From Clostridiales bacterium (GTDB lineage: Bacteria > Bacillota > Clostridia > Oscillospirales > Oscillospiraceae), in contig JAHZFC010000073.1 in the NCBI GenBank assembly GCA_019421525.1, forward strand, positions 1-10,991: a stretch of 10,991 nucleotides of DNA. Direction: 5' to 3'. Under the pieces are notes generated by a model. The model was not told the origin of the DNA. It worked only from the letters and a program-made list of their open reading frames with translations, and did no database searches. Position numbers and translations under genes: made by a program. Below are positions 5,164 to 10,991 of this stretch, one piece after another. Every line of letters starts with the position of its first letter. Position 1 is the stretch's first letter.

Positions 5164-6108
5164 ATGAAGCCCAATATCTTGGTCATCTGCGGGCCCACGG
5201 CGTCGGGCAAGACCGCCCTGGCCGTGGCCCTGGCCCAGCGCCTGAACGGGGAGGTGGTGTCCGCCGACTCCATGCAGGTCTACCGGGGCATGGACATCGG
5301 CACCGCCAAGCCCACGGCGGAGGAGATGGGGGGCGTGCCCCACCACATGCTGGACGTGGCCGACCCCTGGGAGAACTACTCCGTGGCCCGATATGTCCAG
5401 GACGCCGTCCCGGTGGTGGACGATATCCTGGAGCGGGGAAAGCTGCCCATCATCGCCGGAGGGACAGGGCTCTACATCGACAATTTGGTGGCCGGGCGGG
5501 AGTTTGCCCCCTTTCCCGCCGACAGCGGCCTGCGGGAGACGCTCCAGCGCCGGGCCAGGGAGGAGGGCCTGCCCGCCCTGCTCCACGAGCTGCGGCAGGT
5601 GGACCCGGAGGCGGCGGACCGCCTCCACCCCAACGATGAAAAGCGCATCATCCGGGCGCTGGAGGTCTACCAGGCCACCGGCAAGACCATCACCCAGCAT
5701 GACCGGGAGAGCCGTGCCATCCCTGACCGCTACGCCCCCCTCACCATCGCCCTGAACTTCCGGGAGCGGCCCTGGCTGTGGGAGCGCATCGACCGCCGGG
5801 TGGACCAGATGATGGCCCAGGGCCTGGAGGGGGAGGTGCGGGGCCTGCTGGCTCAGGGCATCCCCTCAACCTGCACCGCTATGCAGGCCATCGGCTACAA
5901 GGAGCTGGCCGCCGCCATCCTGACCGGCCGGCCCGTCCGGGAGGGGGCGGAGGAGGTGAAGCTCCGCTCCCGGCAGTATGCCAAGCGGCAGCTGACCTGG
6001 TTCCGGCGGAACAAGGAGGCCCACTGGATCGTGTGGGAGCGGGAGCCAGATTTTTCCGCCGCCGTCCAGGATTCGACACGACTCGTCCACGCCTCCGGTT
6101 TACAATAG
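5164..6108 (+). CDS. miaA: tRNA dimethylallyltransferase
   Basis: MiaA transfers a dimethylallyl group from dimethylallyl diphosphate to N6 of A37, next to the anticodon, in tRNAs that read codons starting with U; this steadies codon-anticodon pairing. The 314-residue length is typical. Visible motifs are the P-loop GPTASGKT (10-17), SADSMQVYRGMDIGTAKP (33-50, with the catalytic Asp at 35), GGTGLYI (99-105, Thr101) and the late AMQAIGYKE block followed by RSRQYAKRQLTWFRR, which binds tRNA. AAGGAGG ends six bases before the ATG. hfq follows about 50 bp downstream, the classic miaA-hfq pairing. Transcription probably starts at the promoter near 4956. Confidence 0.98.
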   Translation: MKPNILVICGPTASGKTALAVALAQRLNGEVVSADSMQVYRGMDIGTAKPTAEEMGGVPHHMLDVADPWENYSVARYVQDAVPVVDDILERGKLPIIAGGTGLYIDNLVAGREFAPFPADSGLRETLQRRAREEGLPALLHELRQVDPEAADRLHPNDEKRIIRALEVYQATGKTITQHDRESRAIPDRYAPLTIALNFRERPWLWERIDRRVDQMMAQGLEGEVRGLLAQGIPSTCTAMQAIGYKELAAAILTGRPVREGAEEVKLRSRQYAKRQLTWFRRNKEAHWIVWEREPDFSAAVQDSTRLVHASGLQ

Positions 6109-6159
6109 TTGCACTCGCGGACAAGCCTCTTGCCCGAAATAGAAAAGGAGTGTATACTT

Positions 6160-6393
6160 ATGTTAACTACCACCGCAAAGCTGCCCAACATCCAGGACGC
6201 CTTCCTGGCCGCCGCCCGCCGCTCCGCCGCCCATGTAACGGTGTTCCTCATGAACGGCTATCAGATGCGGGGCGTCATCCACGCCTTCGACCCCTATGTG
6301 GTCGTCCTCATGTCTGACAACAAACAGCAGGTCATCTATAAGCACGCCATTTCCACCATCACCCCGGAGCGGGCCGTGGAGCTGGAGCTCTGA
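6160..6393 (+). CDS. hfq: RNA chaperone Hfq
   Basis: Hfq is a hexameric Sm-like protein that helps small RNAs pair with mRNAs. This one has 77 residues, mostly the Sm core. The Sm1 region reads VTVFLMNGYQMRGVIHAFDPYVVVL (25-49) and the Sm2 hallmark YKHAIST lies at 60-66. The N-terminal helix LPNIQDAFLAAAR (8-20) differs from the usual NLQDxFLNxxR but keeps Gln12. The C-terminal tail is very short, as in other Firmicutes. The ATG at 6160 is chosen because AAAAGGAG ends nine bases upstream; the frame extends upstream to 6109 without a ribosome binding site. It lies directly downstream of miaA and upstream of the HlyD-like gene. A small hairpin (CCCC/GGGG) follows the stop codon but has no T-run, so transcription probably continues. 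Confidence 0.97.
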   Translation: MLTTTAKLPNIQDAFLAAARRSAAHVTVFLMNGYQMRGVIHAFDPYVVVLMSDNKQQVIYKHAISTITPERAVELEL

Positions 6394-6464
6394 CCCCGTC
6401 CTCCGGGGACAGGGCAGGGCCCCTCTCCCGGCGCCTGGGCCGACAGAGAAAGAAAGGACCCCCT

Positions 6465-7733
6465 ATGAAGCAGAGCAATTTGGCCACCAAGATCACCATC
6501 TCCGTCCTGGTCCTGGGCCTGATGGCCTATCTGGTCTTTTACATCGTCCGCAGCTGGCAGGATGAGACGATCACCGTCCCGGCCTACTCCGCGGTCATCC
6601 AGGTGGGCACTGCCGCCTCCGGCATCGTGGTCCGGGAGGAGACCGTCCTGTCCGGCTCCGGCGCCTATGTGGAGCTCATCCCCGGCGAGGGGGAGAAGGT
6701 GTCCGCCGGGCAGACCGTGGCCCTGCTGTACAGCGACGCCTCCGGCCAGGCCACCAGCCAGGCCATCAACGCCTTGGCCGCTGAGATCGAGCAGCTCAAC
6801 TACGCCCTGTCCTCCGGCACCGACACCACGGACACCTCCCGGCTGGACGCCTCGGTGCTGGATTCCATCACCGACCTGCGCGCCCTGACCGCCTCGGGGG
6901 ACCTGTCCTCTCTGGAGGACTCCACCCTCGATCTGCGCACCATGGTGTTCAAGCGGGACTACACCTATGGCGACAGCGGGGCCGCCGAGAGCCTCAACGC
7001 CCTCCTGGCCCAGAAGCAGGCGGAGCTGGCCTCCCTTCAGAGCAGTCTCAGCCAGGTGGCCACCGCCGTCTCCGCCCCTTCCTCCGGCGTGTTCTCCGGT
7101 GTGGCCGACGGCTATGAGGACCTCATCGACCCCGCCGCCGTCCTGTCCATGGCCCCCTCCCAGCTGACGCAGCTGCTGGAGCGGGATGTAGCCCTCCCCA
7201 GCGGCACGGTGGGCAAGCTCATCACCTCGTCCACCTGGTATTTTGCCACCGTCCTGTCCGAGGAGGATGCCCAGGGCCTGCTGGAGGGGCAGACCTATAC
7301 CATCTCGTTCTCCTATGACTGGTTCGGCCAGGTGGACATGACCCTGGAACGGATCAGCGAGGCGGAGAATGGCCAGGTGGCCCTGGTGTTCTCCTCCCGC
7401 ACGGACCTGGCGGACACCACCCTGCTCCGGGTGCAGACGGTGGACATCATCACCGAGGAGCTGGAGGGCATCCGCATCCCCCGGCGGGCCCTGCGGGTGT
7501 TTACCGAGACGCAGACCGACGAGGAGACAGGGGAGACCACTGAGGAGCAGTACACCGCCGTGTTCACCGGGGTGGGCACCCAGGCGGAGCTCCAGCGGGT
7601 GAACGTGCTGTACACCGACGAGAACTTTTACCTGGTGGAGCCGGCAGATCCGGACGCCTCCCGCCGGCTGCGGGAGGGGGATGAGGTCATCCTGAACACC
7701 TCCGGTATCTATGATGGGAAGGTGATACGATGA
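6465..7733 (+). CDS. HlyD-like membrane-anchored adaptor protein
   Basis: A 422-residue protein with an N-terminal membrane anchor (residues about 9-28) and the rest outside the cell membrane. Residues about 40-92 form a first beta hairpin of the biotinyl-lipoyl type (GTAASGIVVREE ... GEGEKVSAGQTVALLYSD). Two helical or coiled-coil stretches (about 95-120 and 175-205) follow, then the second lipoyl-like half starting SAPSSGVF, a beta-barrel region and a C-terminal Thr/Glu-rich loop (TQTDEETGETTEE). This order is that of HlyD/RND-type periplasmic adaptors, known in Gram-positives as membrane proteins of unclear partner. No transporter gene is adjacent. AAAGGA lies six bases before the ATG, and the stop codon overlaps the yggS start by four bases (ATGA), so the two are co-translated. 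Its place before yggS-sepF-divIVA suggests an envelope or division role; this is inference. Confidence 0.85.
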   Translation: MKQSNLATKITISVLVLGLMAYLVFYIVRSWQDETITVPAYSAVIQVGTAASGIVVREETVLSGSGAYVELIPGEGEKVSAGQTVALLYSDASGQATSQAINALAAEIEQLNYALSSGTDTTDTSRLDASVLDSITDLRALTASGDLSSLEDSTLDLRTMVFKRDYTYGDSGAAESLNALLAQKQAELASLQSSLSQVATAVSAPSSGVFSGVADGYEDLIDPAAVLSMAPSQLTQLLERDVALPSGTVGKLITSSTWYFATVLSEEDAQGLLEGQTYTISFSYDWFGQVDMTLERISEAENGQVALVFSSRTDLADTTLLRVQTVDIITEELEGIRIPRRALRVFTETQTDEETGETTEEQYTAVFTGVGTQAELQRVNVLYTDENFYLVEPADPDASRRLREGDEVILNTSGIYDGKVIR

Positions 7734-8455
7734 ACGCCATCGAACAGCGCTTGGCCCAGGTCCGGCAGAACATCGCCCGGGCCGCCCGGGACTCAGGCCG
7801 CTCCCCGGAGGAGGTCACCCTGGTGGCCGCCACCAAGACCCAGTCGGACGACACGATCCGCCAGGCCATCGCGGCCGGCGTCACCGTGTGCGGAGAGAAC
7901 CGGGTGCAGGAGCTCAACGCCCACCTGGCCGCCCACGCCTATGACGGGGCCCGGGTCCACTTCATCGGCCACCTCCAGACCAATAAGGTAAAATATGTGG
8001 TGGGCCATGTGGAGCTGATCCACTCTGTGTCCTCGGAAAAGCTGCTGCTGGCCATCGACAGGCAGGCGGAAAAGCTGGGCATCGTCCAGGACATCCTGCT
8101 GGAGGTCAACCTGGCCGGGGAGGAGAGCAAGTCCGGCTTTTCCCCGGAGACGGTCCTGGCCGGGGCCCGCCTGGCCGCCGGCCTGGACCATATCCGGCTC
8201 CGGGGGCTCATGTGCATCCCGCCCGCGGCGGAGGCGCCCGGGCAAAATCGGCCTTTTTTCGCAAAATTAAGGACTTTAGCTGTTGACATAAGACAGCAAA
8301 TGGGGGATAATAAAGCAGATATCGTATGCCTGTCCATGGGAATGAGCGGGGACTATCTCGATGCTGTGGCAGAAGGCGCCACCTTTGTCCGACTGGGCAC
8401 CGCCCTGTTCGGTCCCCGTCCCCCCATCCATCCCGCAGCGGGATCAACCAACTGA
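7730..8455 (+). CDS. YggS/PLPBP-family pyridoxal phosphate homeostasis protein
   Basis: A 241-residue member of the YggS (YlmE, PROSC/PLPBP) family, single-domain TIM-barrel proteins that bind pyridoxal 5'-phosphate and keep its level balanced, without known enzymatic turnover. The PLP lysine is Lys36 in VAATKT. Other family marks are GENRVQEL (55-62), HFIGHLQTNK (76-85), the SMGMSGDY phosphate-binding segment and the C-terminal VRLGTALFGPR. The ATG overlaps the preceding stop codon by four bases. In Bacillus the orthologue ylmE likewise sits just before sepF. Between about 8243 and 8330 the coding sequence turns strikingly AT-rich compared with the rest of the gene, and this stretch contains a near-consensus promoter. 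The protein motifs remain intact through it. Confidence 0.95.
   Translation: MNAIEQRLAQVRQNIARAARDSGRSPEEVTLVAATKTQSDDTIRQAIAAGVTVCGENRVQELNAHLAAHAYDGARVHFIGHLQTNKVKYVVGHVELIHSVSSEKLLLAIDRQAEKLGIVQDILLEVNLAGEESKSGFSPETVLAGARLAAGLDHIRLRGLMCIPPAAEAPGQNRPFFAKLRTLAVDIRQQMGDNKADIVCLSMGMSGDYLDAVAEGATFVRLGTALFGPRPPIHPAAGSTN
8283..8311 (+). promoter_or_regulatory. Internal promoter inside yggS, reading into sepF-divIVA
   Basis: TTGACA (8283-8288), exactly 17 bp, GATAAT (8306-8311): a perfect -35 and a 5/6 -10, within an AT-rich stretch of an otherwise GC-rich gene. The start near 8318 would give sepF a leader of about 150 nt and let sepF-divIVA be transcribed apart from the upstream genes. Confidence 0.7.
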
Positions 8456-8470
8456 AAGGGGCCGATCTTC

Positions 8471-8905
8471 ATGAGCTTTATCGACGAACTCAAGCGCCTT
8501 GCCCGTCCCTATGAGGATGAGGAGGAGGACCAGTTCGAGGATGACTTTACCCCCGTCTCCTCCCGGGAGCCTGTCCGGGAACGGGAGACTGAGCGCCGCA
8601 ACAACAAGGTGGTCAATATCCATACCACCACCCAGCTCCAGGTCGTGCTGGTCAAGCCGGAGCGGTTTGAAAACGCCTCCGAGATCGCCGACCACCTCCG
8701 GGACAAGCGCACTGTGGTGCTCAACCTGGAGCAGACCGACAAGAACATCGCCCGCCGGCTCATCGACTTTTTGTCCGGCGTGGCCTATGCCAATGAGGGC
8801 ACCATCAAAAAGGTGGCCCTGTCCACGTACATCATCACGCCCTATAACGTGGAGATCATGGGCGATCTCATCGACGAGCTGGAAAACAACGGGCTCTATT
8901 TCTAA
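8471..8905 (+). CDS. sepF: Cell division protein SepF
   Basis: SepF bundles and anchors FtsZ filaments at the membrane at mid-cell. The protein has 144 residues. The N-terminal segment (1-14, MSFIDELKRLARPY) can form the membrane-binding amphipathic helix; an acidic linker (15-45) follows; the SepF core (about 46-144) contains VVLVKPERFENASEIADHL, VVLNLEQTDKNIARRLIDFLSG, VAYANEGTIKKV, ITPYNVEI and the terminal NGLYF. AAGGGG lies nine bases before the ATG. It is flanked by yggS and divIVA, the conserved Gram-positive arrangement. The internal promoter at 8283-8311 probably contributes to its expression. Confidence 0.97.
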   Translation: MSFIDELKRLARPYEDEEEDQFEDDFTPVSSREPVRERETERRNNKVVNIHTTTQLQVVLVKPERFENASEIADHLRDKRTVVLNLEQTDKNIARRLIDFLSGVAYANEGTIKKVALSTYIITPYNVEIMGDLIDELENNGLYF

Positions 8906-8926
8906 CGGGAGAGGGGGACTTTCACG

Positions 8927-9574
8927 ATGATGACGCCTCAGGAGGTAGCCAGCCACGCCTTTGCCAAGGCGACTCTGGGCGGCTACAACATGGCCATGGT
9001 GGATGAGTTCCTCGACCTGCTCACCGAGGACTATACTGCCCTGTACAACGACAATGCCATCTTGAAGAACAAGCTCAAGGTGCTGTCCGAGACGGTGGAG
9101 GAGTACCGCGCCACCGATACCGCCATGCGCAAGACCCTGCTGGCCGCCCAGCAGATGGCGGAGGCCATGGTCAGCGACGCGGAGAAGAAAAAGAACGAAC
9201 TGGTCCACGACGCGGAAGCCGCCGCCCAGGACCGGCTCAATGAGCTCAAGCAGCAGATCGCGGACGAGGAATACCGCCTGCAGAAGGCCAAGGAGGCCAC
9301 CGCCGCCTATGTCCAGCAGGTCACCCAGGCCCACCAGGGCGCGCTGGACTATCTCGCCCGGCTAGGTGAGCTCACCGCCGGGGTCACCCCGCCCGCTCAG
9401 TCTGCCGCCTCTGCCTCGGCAAACCCCTTTGCCGACCTCACCATCCCTGCCCCGGTGGAGGAGAAGGAGCCCGCCCCTGTGGCCGCCGGTCCCCTCTCCG
9501 ACGACGGCCTGGACCTGGAGGCCACCCGCCGCTTCGAGGACCTTCAGTTCGGCAAGGATTACGAGATCACTTAA
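8927..9574 (+). CDS. divIVA: DivIVA-domain cell division protein
   Basis: DivIVA-family proteins sense negative membrane curvature at poles and septa and recruit partners through coiled coils. The N-terminal lipid-binding domain shows the usual pattern HAFAKATLGGYNMAMVDEFLDLL (about 10-32); long coiled coil follows (about 35-150, heptads with many Glu/Lys/Ala/Gln), then a Pro/Ala-rich disordered tail and a short conserved-looking end (about 195-215). Length 215 residues. Two ATGs stand in tandem (8927 and 8930); the purine-rich GGGAGAGGGGG ends about nine bases before the first, so either could be used. It is the last gene of the plus-strand block. The Bacillus genes ylmG and ylmH, normally between sepF and divIVA, are absent: only 21 bp separate the two genes here. 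Confidence 0.93.
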   Translation: MMTPQEVASHAFAKATLGGYNMAMVDEFLDLLTEDYTALYNDNAILKNKLKVLSETVEEYRATDTAMRKTLLAAQQMAEAMVSDAEKKKNELVHDAEAAAQDRLNELKQQIADEEYRLQKAKEATAAYVQQVTQAHQGALDYLARLGELTAGVTPPAQSAASASANPFADLTIPAPVEEKEPAPVAAGPLSDDGLDLEATRRFEDLQFGKDYEIT

Positions 9575-9583
9575 AGAAAAGCA

Positions 9584-9615
9584 CAACGCCCTCCGGCATG
9601 GGCCGGAGGGCGTTG
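9584..9615. terminator. Terminator-like hairpin after divIVA
   Basis: A perfect 14-bp GC-rich stem (9584-9597 with 9602-9615, loop ATGG) starts nine bases after the divIVA stop codon. No T-run follows on the plus strand, so termination may also need the second hairpin directly downstream. Confidence 0.65.
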
Positions 9616-9616
9616 C

Positions 9617-9721
9617 GGCTGTCGAAAGGTATTTTCGACAGCCTCCCGCCGGGGACAAAGCCCCATCCCCGGCGAATAGCAGCCCACTGCATCGCACTCA
9701 CTGTCCGCTATCAGCGGACAG
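9617..9721. repeat. Three further hairpins in the divIVA-GNAT spacer
   Basis: Perfect inverted repeats lie at 9617-9627/9633-9643 (11 bp, GGCTGTCGAAA), 9648-9654/9667-9673 (7 bp, GCCGGGG) and 9701-9709/9713-9721 (9 bp, CTGTCCGCT). With the hairpin at 9584-9615, most of the spacer 9575-9784 can fold on either strand. It may be a compound terminator for convergent genes or a structured RNA; no open reading frame here is convincing. Confidence 0.6.
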
Positions 9722-9784
9722 TTCGCACGTTTGCGGGCTGAGAAGTGTTTCACTCGACGCACATGTCGCCGAGGAAAACAAATT

Positions 9785-10207
9785 TCATTTCTTCCAGGCC
9801 ATCATCCATTCCAGCTGGCCGGTTTCCGGGTCTGTCCCCCTCTCCACCGCCACGAACCCCTCCCGGCGGTAAAAGGCCGCCGCCCTGGGGTTGTTCTGAT
9901 AGACATTCAGAGTCAAGCTCCGGCATCTCTCCTTGGCGGCCTGGAGCAGAGCCGTCCCGATGCCCCGGCCCTGGTGCTCTGGGGAGACGAAGATGCCCTC
10001 GATATGCTCCCCCCACAGGCCCAGAAAGCCTGTGACCCGTCCGGCCTCCTCCCAGACCAGCAGCTGGGCCTGGCCCATCAGCTCCCGCACCCGGTCCGCC
10101 TGGCCCCGCCAATAGCTTTCTTCCACAAAGGGGTGTGCCTGGAGGTTGCCCGCCAGCCAGATATCCATGACCTGGTCCAGGTCTTTGTCCTCAAAAGGGC
10201 GAAGCAT
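9785..10207 (-). CDS. GNAT-family N-acetyltransferase
   Basis: A 140-residue acetyltransferase of the GNAT fold, which moves an acetyl group from acetyl-CoA to an unknown amine. The acetyl-CoA-binding motif A is clear: IEGIFVSPEHQGRGIGTALL, with the Q/RxxGxG/A loop QGRGIG. The late LTLNVYQNNPRAAAFYRREGF segment is motif B with the usual Asn and Tyr. The N-terminal WLAGNLQAHPFVEESYW resembles YjaB-like acetyltransferases; this is from memory. The ATG at 10207 is chosen because AAAGGAG lies about eight bases upstream; a TTG-started extension to 10225 would place the ribosome binding site inside the gene. The upstream neighbour on the same strand is ricT, with a strong terminator hairpin directly between them, and no separate promoter is visible. 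Confidence 0.9.
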   Translation of the reverse strand: MLRPFEDKDLDQVMDIWLAGNLQAHPFVEESYWRGQADRVRELMGQAQLLVWEEAGRVTGFLGLWGEHIEGIFVSPEHQGRGIGTALLQAAKERCRSLTLNVYQNNPRAAAFYRREGFVAVERGTDPETGQLEWMMAWKK

Positions 10208-10223
10208 CGTACGCACTCCTTTC

Positions 10224-10256
10224 AAAATGCCCGGGCGCTATGCGCCCGGGCATTTT
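10224..10256. terminator. Strong intrinsic terminator between ricT and the GNAT gene
   Basis: A perfect 15-bp stem (10224-10238 with 10242-10256, loop TAT) with AAAA at one end and TTTT at the other works in both directions. It starts right after the ricT stop codon, and on the minus strand its T-run merges with the AAAGGAG ribosome binding site of the GNAT gene. Confidence 0.85.
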
Positions 10257-10257
10257 C

Positions 10258-10991
10258 TCATTTCTGCTCTCCGCCGGTCCCGCCCTGGCCGCCGCTCTTT
10301 TTCGGCCGGCGGTGATAGGGCCGGTGGCGGCGCTTTCCGCCGCCGCTCTTGTTCCCCTCCGCCGCGGGCGCGCCCTGCTGAGACTGGGGGGCGGGGCGTT
10401 CCTTTTTCGGCTGCTCCTGGGCCCTGGGCTTGGGCTTGTCCTGACGGGGCTGCTGCTGGCGCTCCTTGGAGCTTCCGGCGCTCTCCTCCCGTGGGGCCTG
10501 CTGGCCCTGCTCCGGCTTGCGTCCGCCCCGGTTCCGGCGGCGGTTCCGGCTCCGGCCGGACTTACGCCCCTCGCCCTCGCCGCCCCCTGAGGCGCCGTTG
10601 GCGCTGAGGTACTGGTCCAGCACGGCGGACAGGTCGGCGCCATCCCCCAGCCTGAGCCCGGCGCGCTCCTCCTCCGGCGGGATATACCGGAGCTTTTCCA
10701 GCTCCTCCCTGGGGGGCGCCACATAGTCCTCCGGGCGCTTGCCCTTGCCGCTGCGCACCACCCGGATCTCGCTGGCCCGGTAGCTCTTGGGCTGCTCGGC
10801 GGAGTCCTCCAGCCGGACCTTCACCTTCTCCCGCAGCAGATCCACCGCGGAGATGGTGCCCACCCCGTCGGGGCACTCCACGAAGGAGTCCTGCTTGGGG
10901 CAGCGCTTCACCGCATCCTCATAGGCCCCCTGCTCGTACTTCAGGCAGCACATGAGCCGCCCGCAGGTGCCGGAGATCTTGGTGGGGTTGA
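10258..10991 (-). CDS. ricT: PSP1-domain protein RicT/YaaT (stage 0 sporulation family), N-terminus beyond window
   Basis: The 3' part of a PSP1-family gene. The frame is open to the right edge; complete codons from 10989 read NPTKISGTCGRL and continue into MCCLKYE, so the ATG at 10953 is internal. The CGRLMCCLKYE block is the family hallmark; in Bacillus RicT (YaaT) cysteines of this region help hold an iron-sulfur cluster in the RicA-RicF-RicT complex, which affects mRNA processing by RNase Y, sporulation and biofilm formation. Extra cysteines follow (KRCPKQ, VECPDG). A small beta-rich end of the PSP1 domain reaches about 70 residues past MCC. Then comes a linker and, from about residue 119 after that Met, roughly 110 residues of low-complexity sequence rich in Arg, Lys, Gln, Gly and Pro (RSRNRRRNRGG, KRRHRPYHRRPKK). 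Such a basic tail is absent from Bacillus RicT as I know it and could bind RNA. Confidence 0.92.
   Translation of the reverse strand, partial: NPTKISGTCGRLMCCLKYEQGAYEDAVKRCPKQDSFVECPDGVGTISAVDLLREKVKVRLEDSAEQPKSYRASEIRVVRSGKGKRPEDYVAPPREELEKLRYIPPEEERAGLRLGDGADLSAVLDQYLSANGASGGGEGEGRKSGRSRNRRRNRGGRKPEQGQQAPREESAGSSKERQQQPRQDKPKPRAQEQPKKERPAPQSQQGAPAAEGNKSGGGKRRHRPYHRRPKKSGGQGGTGGEQK

Noticed and set aside
4936..5700. 254-codon minus-strand open frame opposite miaA
   Set aside because: It is antisense to a clear MiaA, covers the promoter region, and shows only low-complexity Gly/His/Leu/Pro composition.
8444..9334. 296-codon minus-strand open frame opposite sepF and divIVA
   Set aside because: It spans two unambiguous division genes in antisense, and its Leu/Gly/His/Val-rich composition is typical of a shadow frame.

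Overview
The window looks like a chromosomal segment of a GC-rich anaerobic Firmicute, most likely a Clostridia member near Flavonifractor, Lawsonibacter or Oscillibacter. Supporting signs are strong AGGAGG-type ribosome binding sites, sigma-A-type promoters, a miaA-hfq pair, a yggS-sepF-divIVA division cluster, a RicT/YaaT (stage 0 sporulation, PSP1) protein, and GC-rich codon use. The family-level placement is inference; no database search was possible.

Left edge (1-1281): the end of an integrated mobile element. A 5'-truncated tyrosine recombinase, less GC-rich than the genes to its right, reads toward the 3' end of a tRNA-Arg(CCU) gene on the opposite strand. This is the usual layout of an element inserted in a tRNA 3' end, with the attachment core expected at about 1282-1328. 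The other end of the element lies outside the window.

tRNA locus (1234-1617, minus strand): a near-consensus promoter (TTGACA, 17 bp, TAGAAT) drives an exact 93-bp-period array. It holds two degenerate tRNA-Arg-like copies, then one intact tRNA-Arg(CCU) with encoded CCA, then an intrinsic terminator. Both degenerate copies keep the CTCCTAA anticodon loop and lack the same four bases of the T arm. This is the most unusual structure here.

Middle (1721-4956): a DIP1984-family (septicolysin-like) gene with its own extended -10 promoter; a spacer with an isolated tRNA T-arm-like hairpin; an 18-bp-stem bidirectional terminator; and a minus-strand two-gene ABC exporter operon whose ATPase and permease genes overlap by 8 bp. 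The exporter promoter abuts, -35 to -35, a divergent promoter pointing toward miaA. The roughly 200-nt miaA leader carries stacked palindromes that look like operators.

Right half (5164-9574, plus strand): miaA, hfq, a HlyD-like membrane-anchored adaptor, yggS, sepF and divIVA, closely packed and probably co-transcribed. A near-consensus promoter sits inside the yggS coding sequence and can boost sepF-divIVA. The ylmG and ylmH genes found between sepF and divIVA in Bacillus are absent. A run of four hairpins (9584-9721) separates this block from two minus-strand genes: a GNAT acetyltransferase and the 3' part of ricT, whose protein has a long basic low-complexity tail.

Most of the window is ordinary core genome. 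I see no convincing new multi-gene system. The tRNA-like tandem array at the integration site and the palindrome cluster before miaA most deserve a second look.
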